From NCBI GenBank assembly GCA_003991915.1, contig RQTK01000007.1, positions 422,056-486,055 of the forward strand: DNA of 64,000 nt, given 5' to 3'. A program made the translations under genes and the position numbers. Positions 38,689-51,073 of the stretch are shown piece after piece; positions within the stretch are counted from its first letter, which is position 1, and every line of letters begins with the position of its first letter. The notes beneath the pieces are model-generated. The model did not search any database. It was not told where the DNA came from and saw only the letters and a program-made list of their open reading frames with translations. Origin of the DNA: Elysia chlorotica. Its lineage: Eukaryota; Mollusca; Gastropoda; Plakobranchidae.

Positions 38689-39904
38689 TACTTCACTCCA
38701 TTAATAATGTGCAGTGTAGCGTTAATCTGACACGAATTTGACGCATGCCTTTGGTCAATTTTTCAGTTGATTTGTATGTCAGTATGGCGATAATAAATGT
38801 CACATGTACAAGCAGGTGAGACGTAAATACCACCAGGTGTTCATAAACATCATGTTTTGGGATTTCTTACAAGCTTTTAGGAGTTCTACCATTGTTGTAC
38901 AAGCCTTTTTTTTTATCTATGAGGTACGACGCACAAATAAAAAGCAATGAGTTTGATTTATAAGACATGCGTTTGAGGAAATGTAAAAAAATATTAATGC
39001 GAATAAAACAGAGTTTTTATATTAACAGTTTTCTCTTTTTTCACTTTATATGGGATATATCATCAAATACATATAAAAATGCCCATTTGCTTTTTGTGGA
39101 GTACTATCCTTCAAAACCATAACATGCGACGTATAGTATTTTGACTTTTATTCCCTGATGACGTGTTGATTATTTCTACATAATTTTTTTGCTGCTGTTT
39201 ATGCCAATATAGTTGGTTCTAGGGAGATATTGCTTAACGTTCTAGTTTTTTCTATGTTATTTTGGCATGGCATTACACGTGATGTTCTTATTTGTAGATG
39301 TTAATGTACACATAAGTATTGTACTCAGATTGATGAGTTTTTAACACGTGAAGGTTTTCAATTTTGTTATACACTGTAGCAGCTGTTGGCTGTAATGAAA
39401 GCTTAGTTCCAATTTCCTCTAAGTGTTAAGAGAAAGATTTTTTTTGTATTCGCTTTGTGTGGCTTCAGGAGCCTTATTTATTGAAGAAAATATTTTACTC
39501 TCCCCTAAATTCCTAAAATATTGACTGATCCTTTGATTTCAAATCGCACGTGGGTTGTTTGTAAAAGTCTATGTGCCCCCATGTGCATGGTTTCTTTAGA
39601 CATGTATCTATAAAGAGCAATGAGAGATATACATAATAACACCGACCAGTAATTTCTCATTTTAACTTTGACAACCAGGCCCATCTACTAGAGGAAAAAT
39701 CATTAATGCCAAACAAACACGCACTCAAAATTGGCCAATCTGTGAATCCAAGATGAGTAAACCAATTAATAATTGTGTAGACTGGTGAAGAAGCCCAAAC
39801 ATTACAGTGGTCTATATCCATTTATTGTGGCGGCCATACTTCCGGTACACGGTATTCAAGGAACGCGATTGATGAAATCTGGGCGGCATTCATCGCTGCA
39901 GACA

Positions 39905-40056
39905 AACTCTCTTTCTCCTAGTCTCTCTCTCTCTCTGTGACTCTCCTCTCTTTCTATTTCTCACTTCCTCTCTCCTTTCCCCCCCATTTCTCTCTCACTC
40001 TCTCTCTCTCTCTCTACCTCTCTCTCTCTCTCTCTCCCTCTCTCCCTCCCTCCCTG
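39905..40056 (+). repeat. Interrupted (CT)n
   Basis: CT-rich stretch with repeated CTCC/CTTT interruptions, leading into the GC-rich island at 40.06 kb. Confidence 0.9.
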
Positions 40057-41520
40057 TGGACACCAGGCCAGGGGCGGGCAGAACTGACAAATACCCGTTG
40101 ATCCCGATTCGATCTCGCAGCTGAGCCCTGGGCCGCTCCTTTCTTGTGTCCATGTTGTCTAAACAAATATCTCCGCCCTGACGTCCGGGGATCTCTGGGC
40201 TCCCATTCATCACCTGTAGCAGCCCAGGCAGATTTTCCTCGTCATGTGACCATGGAAATGTCACGTACAACTTAATGAGTCCTGCGTCTCACCACACCCC
40301 ATTTTCTCCTCTTCATGCCAATGTTTATATTCTGAACACAGTTTACAACAAACACAAGAAAACATTATTAAATGTGTAAAAATATGATTGCGAAATTGCA
40401 TGTCATGCATACTGCCACCATATTCTTCTCCTTTTTTTAGTTGAAATGACAATAAACATTTTTCCTAAAATTATATAGTCTCTGATTTTGAGCATTACTC
40501 TACCATTCTTTTTTCTGAAATACATGCCGACGAATTTGTATTATTATTTGTATTATTTTTATCTATGCATAAAACGCTTCATCGTGAAATGAATAATTAG
40601 ATGTTTTGAAAGACTAGAGAAGCAAAACTGTATTTGAATGTTTAATTTGTTCAAATCATAATTATTTTTCATGCCCTTTTTCAAATATCCGAATGTTAAG
40701 GATAAAATTGCACCACCTTGTCTAAGCACCCATTCTCATTATAGACTGGAACCCGCATATGAGATTTCGCGATATACGTAGTATAATTCCCCTTTTCGTG
40801 GAAAGGACGTTATAGAAGAAATAAGAGCAGATTAAATTTTCGCAAGACTACCATTTTATTTAGAAAAATCAATTCAAAATAACCAATCAAATGAATTTTG
40901 CTTAAATATTATTGTTATTTGTAATACGAAACAATTAAAACAAGTTGTTACGCGTATTATGTAATTTTGGCGCGGCAGGATACTGTCTGAATAAAAAAAA
41001 TGCTTTATTTTATAGGCATCATTCTCATTTCAGTTTCTTATAAAGCAGTATATTCTTTCTATTTGTTAATTCCATGTCAGAAGTAAGAAGTCAAGAAATA
41101 AAAGGTAATGATACGAAGTAAATTCTGTAACTGAGAAAATATGCTTTGTGCTCATATCACCTACATATAATTTATGGTTTAAAATGAAGTCAGATCAATT
41201 GCATTCCTATAGTTGCAACAAGATTAAAAACTGTTTAACCATTCCCACAGTCACTATCGACAATGTCTACTAGGGGCTAACAATCAAAACTTCATATTTT
41301 TTTTTATTAAGAAGTTAAGTACAAATTAAATCTTGATATTTAAAAGTGTTAGGGTGGGGGTAAATAACAGGTAAATAATAAACTCTGGGAGTAAAATATG
41401 TAATCTGTAGTCGGAGAAAGCGCATACATCCCATATTAACTTCCCCTATGTTCTTATATATACATATGTAATCTATATATATGCACACATACACACACAC
41501 AAGATCTCGACATTAATGTA

Positions 41521-42055
41521 GGCCTCTACAGTGATGAAGGACTAGCAGTGGTGAAGCAAAACCCCAGAAAAGTAGAAATCATAAAGAAACGAATCTGTTA
41601 AATATTTGGAGACCATAATTTAACAACTGGAGCCAACAAAAAAGCTATAAATTTCCTTCATGTTATACTCGATCTAAGAACAGGACTGCACAGACCATTC
41701 AAAATGCCTAACGATACAACCAAATATATCCATAGTAAGAGCACAACCCCCCCCCCCCCAAACATTACAAAAAAAAAACGCTTTTTAAAGAACGCACAAA
41801 ACCATAATTATAACTGTGTTTTGAAACAAAATGACCACAAAAAGATACCTAAATATGTAGAAAAAGGCAAAAACAAGAACAACGAACAAAAAAATACCAG
41901 CTACCACCTAGGTGAGGAACAACATTAACATGGACACAAGAGGCAACAACGCAGAGAAAAAATTTAAACAGGAAATGCAATGAAAAGAAATATCACTTGG
42001 TTCAACCGCTCTTATAGCATGGATTCCAACATCGGAATGATCGGCATTAGATGTG
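41521..42055 (+). pseudogene. Decayed Penelope-type (PLE-like) reverse transcriptase fragment
   Basis: The frame starting at 41521 reads GLYSDEGLAVVKQNPRKVE, a degenerate YxDD box. After one in-frame stop (TAA at 41599) it continues with NKKAINFLHVILDLRTGLHR and PFKMPNDTTKYIHSKS. A further block near 41979-42030 reads MKRNITWFNRSYS. The order (YxDD, NFLDV-like, PFxKPNxxxxYIHxKSxHPP-like, RNIxWFNPPYS-like) follows a reverse-transcriptase family common in cnidarian and mollusc genomes, which I associate with Penelope-like elements. The stop, frame shifts near the C run at 41747-41759 and lost catalytic Asp show decay. The retroelement call is fairly secure; the exact clade is inference. Confidence 0.65.
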
Positions 42056-42390
42056 CTGTGGAAATAATGTGCATTTTAAAAATTCAATTTTAACATTTGA
42101 TCATTGATGTTACATTTGGTAGTAAGCAATACTGTAATGATAGAAAGGAAAGGGACTCAACGACTTTTTTCGCTTTGAACTTTAGAAAACCTGGGACCAA
42201 TATCATATTCTCACCGCGTTTCTTGACTCCAATCGTAATAACCAAATGATCATAGATAGAAATATAGGTATATAGATAGATTGTGAACGTAAAGCTTATC
42301 TCTAGGTTTACAATAATTAAGCTTCACCCCTTCATCCCCATTGCTCTAACATTGCGACTTATGCGTTCCAGTAAAATTTTGACTCCGCAA

Positions 42391-42851
42391 GTAGAAGTAA
42401 ATAAAGAAAATTAAAGAGCGGTATTATATAACTAAATCTAATTAAGATTCTTATTTATACAAAATTTCGTCGAATCATCCAGAACAAGAATTACGTAAAT
42501 CATAAGAGAATATTCTCGGTACATCTCTTTAGCAATTAACAACCAATCAGAACAAAGGTAAACAAGAGGTGACGAGGTGATTACTATTCTAGAACTAGCC
42601 GGAGGTTTCGAGAAGGGCTGTGTTCAGTAAGCAAAACTCACAATCAAATTCTTAGGCTTGAAATACAATCGTTATGCAAACAAACAAGATAATGTACATA
42701 CATCTAGTCAATCCGCTACCCAAAAGTTACGCACCTAAAAAGGGTGAGGAAATGAATAGATCAACTTATAGTACAATGTGTTACACAACTATTGTATAAA
42801 AAATGTTGAGGTAGAAGTAAATAAAGAAAATTAAAAGAGCGGTATTATATA
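42391..42851. repeat. Near-perfect 40-bp direct repeats 420 bp apart
   Basis: GTAGAAGTAAATAAAGAAAA and the following 20 bases at 42391-42430 recur at 42811-42851 with one extra A. The interval is ordinary AT-rich sequence with no recognised insertion. Confidence 0.93.
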
Positions 42852-43168
42852 GGGTATCTTTTTTTTCAATTTTAACGTAAACGTAGATTAAATTGTATAA
42901 TAATGCACACTACCTCAGCAAAACAAAAAACCCGACATGTCTCATTTCGAAATTTTAAGAAATGGAGATATTAAGATAATTTTCGAAGAGCAGAATAGAA
43001 TAGGCCACAATAATTATTATTATCGTGGGTCTTTCCCTCAATTTTAATCGTAAAATTATGTAAACATTTTAATTTCGTCGTTCAGCAATCAGAGACAGAA
43101 CATTTTTGTTTGATTAATGCAAAGTCCCTCGGGTTTTACGAAGAATTCAATATGAAAACATAGGCATT

Positions 43169-43228
43169 GATTCAAACCTTGGACCTCCTGCTCATCATAC
43201 TCAGCACTAATTGACCGGGAGCATATCA
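43169..43228 (-). mobile_element. tRNA-like SINE head
   Basis: On the minus strand GGTCAATTAGTGCTGAGTAT (A-box region) precedes AGGAGGTCCAAGGTTTGAAT with B box AGGTTTGAATC (43169-43179). The phrase GGAGGTCC-x-xGGTTTGAATC is typical of tRNA T-arms. The body to lower coordinates is not recognised. Confidence 0.5.
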
Positions 43229-46200
43229 TTCTGACTGCAAAGAGTTAAAGGTGGCAGTTAGAGTATTTTGCCTCTAAGCCTGCGCCCTGTGGACACGAGG
43301 AGCCGTGGCATAAACCTGTTTTACAGCATAGTTTGCATGTCGCACACTTAGATCGACCAGGAGAGGACAGGACACCACCAGGGTAGAGCTATCATTAGTA
43401 TTACCCATTGTTGTGTCGCCTGCGTGCAGAGACCAAAGAGCGTGGCTCTTCACAACCAAACGCGCGGAGAGCCATGGGTCTCTCGGGAAATTAGAAGCTC
43501 GCGTGTTTGAAGCCCACGTTCTTTATCGAACTGACGGCGAAGGCATTCCTTTGTGGGCTGGATGTTGTTTAAGCCGTTCTGTGGCTCTATGGCGCCAATC
43601 ATAGTTGCACCCCGAGAAGGCAAACAACAACGCATGACATTGCACTGCCTTGATCTGTAGTTGTGTGAGTTTAGTTCCATTCACTACATCTATTACGTAT
43701 GGGGTCACGACCCTTGAATGCCAATGACATAAGCAGTTGGATAACATTGATTGATCATATGTTTTTTTTTCGTCTTTGTTCTTTTTTAACCCGGTGCTAA
43801 AAGTTTTTTTTTCGGTCAGTTTTTGTTTGTACTTCAGTGTGGGCAGTTTTTTTTTCTAATGATTGTGTGTGGTTGGTTAGATCAATAAATAATTAAATCA
43901 CTAAATTAGCAGATAGATGAAATTTACTAGGTATATTGGATATGTAAAAGTACACAATTGGTTTCATTGACAAGATAATTATGACAATATTATTTAGAAA
44001 AATAATCTGTCTCTCAGTCTTTATTTAATTCTTAAGGCAAGTTTATTTTCAAGAACCAGTACTTTCCAAACCTACTTACACGGTCTTCCAAGCGCTCTTT
44101 AAATTGTCCCAGAAACAACTAAAAGAAGCTAAATTGCCCCACAAGATTTATGATACTTCTACTTAATTGTAGAAAAAAAAGATTTCATAACAATTTCTCT
44201 CTATATTGAAACTCGAAAAACGGATTATTGTGTTATTTGGGCGATATTGTTATCAAATCTAGAGACGACTTTGTTCCTTATCTTATAATGTAATTATAAA
44301 AAGAAACTAAAAAAAATTAGAGAAATTTTAGTTCCGAATAGAAATCGATATTTCTTTTCTTTTGCAACAAAACTTATGATTGTAGTTTTTAACATTTGGT
44401 TTTGTTCCTTTTCCATAGTTTATTTCATGTTGTTTCCACCACAGTTCATTCTTTTTCTAAACTCTGAGTTCTTTTTCAAGTAACAGCATCCCAAACAAGC
44501 ACGTTTAATGAACCCTCCACACTGAAGTACACAGCATCATTTTGTCTCTTCAATTATAGATCATGGCCAAAGCGTTCTGTTATTTTGATCCCTAATAACC
44601 GGAATGGAAAGCTAAGGGGGAGCTCAGTGCGGACGCTTCATTTCTTGCCCGGGTGGAAAGCCTCTCTCGGTGCGCGCCAATAAACCGCTCTGTGGGGTGA
44701 TGGACCTGCCACTTAAATTCCAGCCAGGCGGCCACCCCGGGTCCGCAGCCCATGTAACGTGCGGCTCGACCTCGAAATTGGTCTTTTATAATAATAAGAG
44801 TCAACACAGCTTGAGTCATGCAGCAGAGCAAAGCGAAATATTTCTAAATTTATACTAAATACAAAAACACAAAGAATTTTATTTCACTTGGTTATATGTG
44901 GTGTTTGTTTAAAAAAATAGGACCTTGTGTGATTTGTGTGGGAGTGTGTGTTTGCGAGACAAAAAGAAAGAGAAAGAAAGGAAAAAAAATAGTATTTGTC
45001 TGATAGTCATACACCTCTCTTATTTTCATAACTACCTTCTACAGTGACAACTTATACATATTTTATTGTACTTTATAGGCCATAGGGTTTTAATCTCCAT
45101 TCTTTTTAAAGATGTGTCGAGGTATGCAATTCGCGTTATGGTATACAGGTTTTTTGTTGTTGTTTTTTTTACTTGTCCACGAAGTAACGCTCTAAGTTCA
45201 GCAAGACCAATTAACGGACAAGTCCAAACTCCCAATAATTCCTAGGGGCAGCCGTCAGTACATGCACCGGCGCCATTTTTTCCGTTACCTTTGAAGAGTA
45301 ACAGAGCATATGATTATCTGGCTGTCTAGTTGTTCTGTGAATTATGTCAGTGAGATTTAAATATACATCTCTGAATCCATTCAAAGGATGTATTTTTTCT
45401 AATACGTTTTTTTTTCTGTTTGTTTCTTTGTTTTCTTTGTTTTCTTCTTTTTTTTGGTGTTGTGTGGTTGCGAAGTGTGTAAGTGTGTCTGGTATTCGCA
45501 AAAATATGAATCACGACTTATGCTTGATAGGTATAATATATATTTTTTTGCTTTAACAAACTCTCTTATCTTCATTGAATTTTTAAAATAAGCAACAGCA
45601 TTACTCAATTATACTTTTTTAAAGAGGCGAAAAAAAAATACGAGCCCTAGTAATTTTGTAAATTTTTACAGCACACTAATTGCAGTATGTCAGAGTTCGA
45701 AAATGGTGATGAATTATAAAACGAAACACACAAAAAAATTCAAAAACTTGGTTAGACTTTCCTAAACATATCACCCGCCCCAATTAAAACACATGAATTA
45801 TTTCGAAGAACCGCTACGTAACTGTAAAATCTTTTTCTTTGTAATCCTTTTCGTGTATCTCTACCAAGGGTTAATGGGATTCCTGGTCAATTTCCTTGGC
45901 AAAATACTGGCTAAAACAATGCAAACCAAGAATGCCTTTTATTTATAATAATTATATAGGCACTGGTTATGGGTGTTGTTTTTGTGGGGCGGGATAAACC
46001 CAGAAAATAAATAAATGTTTGTTTAGACTTGCTAATGTGCCTCGTGGATCTCGAGGTTTTGATATAACACACGGATCGAGGTGTAAATAGTCTCAGTGTT
46101 AAGGATATTGCTTGCTGGAAAAGATATAAAGAAGAAGAAAAAGTGAATGTTGGAAGCGAGAGGAGTCTAGTGGGGCAAGTATTCGAATGAGTGTATCGAG

Positions 46201-48119
46201 AGCTAGAAAGAAAAGAAAATAGAAAAATGGAGGAAACGACGGCAAACAGAGATGGGGTTAAAAGAGGGTAGGAGCCGCATTGGGGAATGAAGGGGACAAA
46301 CAAGAAATAGAAGGGAAAGAGGTAAAACGCTAAAATCGTGGGAACTAGAAAACAAACGAGAGAGTTTGAGAGCAAGTACAAGAGAGATAGAGATAGAAAA
46401 TGAAAGAAAGTAAAAGAGAGATTTGGTATTCAATATCTTTATTTTTAAATGTTCTGTCTTTTTATTTCATATTGCTACATTCAATAGTTATTGCAGCCTT
46501 AGCATTGATATGTTTTACAAGGACCATGATTGATTACGAGCAAAGTACATATTTTAAAACAGGTTGGCTAATAACGCAAACTGCACAACTATTCAAACGA
46601 ATTAAATGTATTTTAAACATTCTTTTCCATCAGCTTGATTGGCACTATAGAATTGTTCGTGTGACTAAGTTATATTCTTAAGGATAAGATTTATCTTGAA
46701 TATAGTGACTGAAAGTATTAAGAGCAGTAACGATATAGGGCGGTAGTATTTTCAAGTGATGAGTGTTATTAAGAACGGTAGGAATAATAATGACAACCTG
46801 CATGTCTCAGTCATTTCCCAATAATTGAATCCTATTGTACTATTACAGTTATAGTTATACCCTCTCACTGGCAAATAGTAATAATGAAGGGTAAATGTGA
46901 CCAGTCCCCAAGAAAAGATTACGTTAGATGATACCTTACCTGGTCAATTCCTTGTCTGATCAGACTTTGTAAAATAGGGTCGTCTGAACATAGAGAGAAG
47001 GGGTTGGGAAATTCGATACCGCCTCCTCCACAGTCCCACTTTAAGATTGTTGAGAGCGCTTTCTGACGTCAGTTATACCTAGAGGTCTTGCTCCTTCTAC
47101 TTTCTTCATAAAGATCGATAGAAAAGGTTTATACCGTTCCAAACCTATTCAGTTCTCTATGAACTGGAGTGTTGCTTTTCGAAATAATTATTTTGACCGA
47201 TGGAAAATGAAGCTAATTGTCGTATTCCAAAAAGAGAGCCGCCATTGAGATGTAGAACTAGAATACAAATAGCTAGAAGAAAACACGTCCGCAAATGAAG
47301 TTTACATTCATATGGATTCGGAGTAAACTAGCAATGTGTGTTGTCTGCCTTTGGTTGGATTTTGTTGTTGTTGCTATTTTGTATCGCAAAACTTGAAAAC
47401 AATTCATGGGCTTGCTAAGAATGTTCCCCCTCAGCAATTCCCAATCACCAGTTAAATCGAAACAAATCAACACTGGCGGCAGCGCAGGCTACTGCAAAGA
47501 TGGAAATGTCAGACAGCATCTCACAGCATCTCACTCCTGCTGTGCTCGGCATTGTTATGCACTGGTTGCATGTGTGAGCCATGGACCCACAACACTGAAA
47601 AAATTTCGAATCAAAATTAAAAAGACGGTTAACAGAATCGTGATGTTACTTTATATGCGATGTGAAGGAAAATGAAACTAAGCAATGTTTTTAAATATTT
47701 TAGCCTACTGTGAATTTTCAGGATTTTGTTATACTTCTTCTTGTAATGTCAGCTTTTTTATTTCAATTTTATATGAGAGTGTATCTAGGGCATTACATTT
47801 TTACAAATATTCGAAACATTCACTTAAATCCTAAAACATACTTGCTGACTCTTTCGTTATATGCTTGTAAAATTTGTGTTATACTGTTTTTTTAATAACG
47901 AAAATGCTTGAATGTTTTTAGTTCAAAATACAATGTTGACGATATTAAATCCCCACCAGAAAATATAGGTTTTCTGTTGATTTAGTCACCTGTATAAAAT
48001 CATTACATATATTCATTTCCTAATCCAAGGGTTATTGTGCCTTGCGACATAATATTTACTTCAAACTTAACCTCTAACTATAAGCGTTGGCAATATAGTT
48101 GATGTATATAGAAAGAGGA

Positions 48120-48129
48120 GAAAGAGAGT

Positions 48130-48192
<63 letters not shown>

Positions 48193-48202
48193 AGATAGAA
48201 AG
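48120..48202 (+). repeat. (GA)n microsatellite
   Basis: GA repeats with GAAA edges. Confidence 0.97.
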
Positions 48203-49364
48203 AGATATGGAAAAAAGGAGAAAATTGAATTATCAAACAGTTTGCCAATGAGCATTTTCGTCCACTGTTTTCAAGCCGAGCTGTCGACGAGCTTGTGACG
48301 CGTTCTGTGATTGACTTCCCCACTTAACACAAAAGTAAATAGACAGAAACTCATATTGTATTGAACCAAAACCTTGTCATTGGTGAATTACGTTATTGAT
48401 TAAACGCCTGCTTTTCCGCACACCAGCTTTAATATTACCTCTATATCTTGTCTGTAGATTACATTCAGAGTAAGCCCTTAAAAATGAAGGGATTATTTTG
48501 CTAGTCTCATACGTCTCACTTTTCCATTTTGTAAGGGTTATATTGAATTCTAGTTCTCAATGGTTTTACTTTTCCTAGTCGTCTGTTTCTTGACAAGTGT
48601 TCCCTGCCTCACTTGAAAGACGATTAAACTTAAAGCTGGGTGAAAATGACTACGAGTTCTTTTTGTCAATAGTTTAAAAAAAAAGAAGAAAAATAGCACA
48701 CAAAAGAAAAAAAAAACTGAAGGGGAAAAGAGCCGGTAAGCACACTCAGGATTAATTGCTATTGGAAATAGCGCCGAACCCCTAAAAAAAGTTTCCCTTT
48801 TAATCCAAACTACTGTTAGAGTTTTTATCTGTGAAAGTCCATTCCAAGGCAGCAGTCAGGATCTTGTACGTGTCGACTAGGTCTGCTAAAATGTGTGTTT
48901 GGTTCTCCTTTTTTTTTTTACATTTTGGCACCCCCAGTCTCGCGTGAGCAACCAGAAATAGCAAGCGATCAATGTATAGATCTGCGCCTCATGTCTTCTA
49001 GGGATAAATAAAAGTATCCCCTTAGGACAAGAGAGAATGATATGCGATACAAGGCAACAATAAAATACGTCAGAATCATTCAGACATAATTATACCAAAG
49101 TAAAGATGTAATAGAGGGTAGCAGATTATTTAAAAAAAAAACAATATTAATAAATCAGCCATAAACTGTTATACAAAGTGTAGCTAAAATGGGTTTGAAA
49201 AATACGATGTCATTTATGAAATCGATTTTGAATTCAACTACGAATTGGCTGCTTGTCCATCTTAAGAATAAAAGAACGAAACAAATCTTTTATATATATG
49301 TCGCTGTTTTCTCTGTATTGTTTGAAATGTTGACATGTCGCTATGAATCCCTCCCTCTAAATCT

Positions 49365-49893
49365 CTATGTATGTATGTATGTATGTATGTATGTATGTAT
49401 GTATGTATGTATGTATGTATGTATGTATGTATGTATGTATGTATGTATGTATGTATGTATGTATGTATGTATGTATGTATGTATGTATGTATGTATGTAT
49501 GTATGTATGTATGTATGTATGTATGTATGTATGTATGTATNNNNNNNNNNNNNNNNNNNNNNNNNNNNNNNNNNNNNNNNNNNNNNNNNNNNNNNNNNNN
49601 NNNNNNNNNNNNNNNNNNNNNNNNNNNNNNNNNNNNNNNNNNNNNNNNNNNNNNNNNNNNNNNNNNNNNNNNNNNNNNNNNNNNNNNNNNNNNNNNNNNN
49701 NNNNNNNNNNNNNNNNNNNNNNNNNNNNNNNNNNNNNNNNNNNNNNNNNNNNNNNNNNNNNNNNNNNNNNNNNNNNNNNNNNNNNNNNNNNNNNNNNNNN
49801 NNNNNNNNNNNNNNNNNNTGTATGTATGTATGTATGTATGTATGTATGTATGTATGTATGTATGTATGTATGTATGTATGTATGTATGTATGT
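49365..49893 (+). repeat. (TATG)n array containing an assembly gap
   Basis: Perfect TATG tetranucleotides from about 49366 to 49540, 278 unknown bases (49541-49818), then the same repeat to about 49893. The gap lies wholly inside the array, so the true length is unknown. Confidence 0.98.
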
Positions 49894-50895
49894 ATATATA
49901 ATTATATATATTATATACATATTTTTTTATTATATCGTCCTACCTGAAAGCGTGGCCATCTCTCGCGATAAAAGTGTTTTGAGTTCCTTGATCAGTCACT
50001 CAATTCGGGCGTCTGGCACAAAGATGTATATTTTTGACCTTTTTGTAGCGCTTAAAACCGCCTTTAAGTAGAACACACACACATAGATATGTTTATATGT
50101 GTGGATGGGTGGGTTTTGTGTGTGTTGTTTTTTTTTTACTTAAATGCAATTGTGTGTGGGTGTGCGCGCAATAGTGTCTGTTTTAGTTAATACAATTGAT
50201 TTTGCCTTGTTGAGAAGCTCTCCCAAGAAAATCTATTAAACTTCACATGTAGCAATCGTAGAGACTGGGCAAGTGTTAAAAAGCTTACAGAACGTCGAGT
50301 CCAACTGAACGTGAGGGAAAAATATTATTAATAAAGCTGTCAACCTTATCACTAAAAGTGTACTTTTTGCATTTTTAAAGCTTAAATTGTACATTTGAGT
50401 GGCTTCTCAAGTTGGCAACTCTGAAATGTGATTCTAGATCCTACTTCCTGGAATTTGTTTTCTTTGAAGTATACTTGTAACAATTATATTTAAAAAATTG
50501 AATATTTTTGTGCGTTGAGAATTGTTATAATACAAAATATAACAATTTAGTAAATGGCTTAAAAATGGTGTACTTTGGACATTTCAATCTCCTTTACAAA
50601 CCATTGTTTCTGTGGCAAAGCACTATCGATATGAAGTTGTTTTTTTTCAGTCATAATTTCTCTTTTAATAATAATTTAATATTAGAAATAGAGGTGGGGG
50701 CAGGGAAATGTGAATTGCTTTAAGCAATCTTTACTATGATCTTCTCAGATCGTCAGGCCAGTTTAAAGTTGGGTTGCTTTTTTCATGACCGATATTTGAT
50801 AGCTGTGCCCTTGTGTATTCTTCGTTCCTCCGCTTTCTTATTCTCCGTTGCTGTCTGCCTTCTCTTTCGTCCTCATGTTATTCTCGTGATTATCT

Positions 50896-51073
50896 TCCTC
50901 CTCCTCCTCCTCCTCCTCCTCCTCCTTCTTCTTCTTCTTCTTCTTCTTCTTCTTCTTCTTCTTCTTCTTCTTCTTCTTCTTCTTCTTCTTCTTCTTCTTC
51001 TTCTTCTTCTTCTTCTTCTTCTTCTTCTTCTTCTTCTTCTTCTTCTTCTTCTTCTTCTTCTTCTTCTTCTTCT
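50896..51073 (+). repeat. (CTC)n then (CTT)n microsatellite
   Basis: About ten CTC units (50896-50925) change to about 49 CTT units. The sharp switch is a single-step motif change in one array; the strand is pure pyrimidine for 175 bases. Confidence 0.98.

Larger units (their letters stand above)
34320..41520. other. Gene-free interval 5, with three regulatory-looking islands
   Basis: No gene is supported. Islands with raised GC and homeodomain/forkhead-type sites lie at 35020-35240 (GACTAATTAGTG), 38040-38190 (CCAATTAGCG, GTAATTAATTATAA) and 40060-40260 (TCTAAACAAATATC, CACCTG). At 39827-39845 GTGGCGGCCATACTTCCGG combines YY1- and ETS-like sites, a pairing often seen at promoters. Function is inference. 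Confidence 0.4.
42852..49364. other. Gene-free interval 6, with GC-rich islands
   Basis: No gene is supported. GC-rich islands at 43240-43680 and 44600-44790 carry overlapping short frames on both strands but no recognisable protein or RNA. The first adjoins a SINE head and may be unknown repeat sequence. Confidence 0.5.

Noticed and set aside
45911-46381. 156-codon minus-strand frame
   Set aside because: Composition follows a GA-rich strand bias (Ser/Phe/Leu-rich) and no motif is recognisable.
49189-50071. Open frames across the unknown bases
   Set aside because: They consist of a tetranucleotide repeat plus undetermined residues and cannot be supported as genes.
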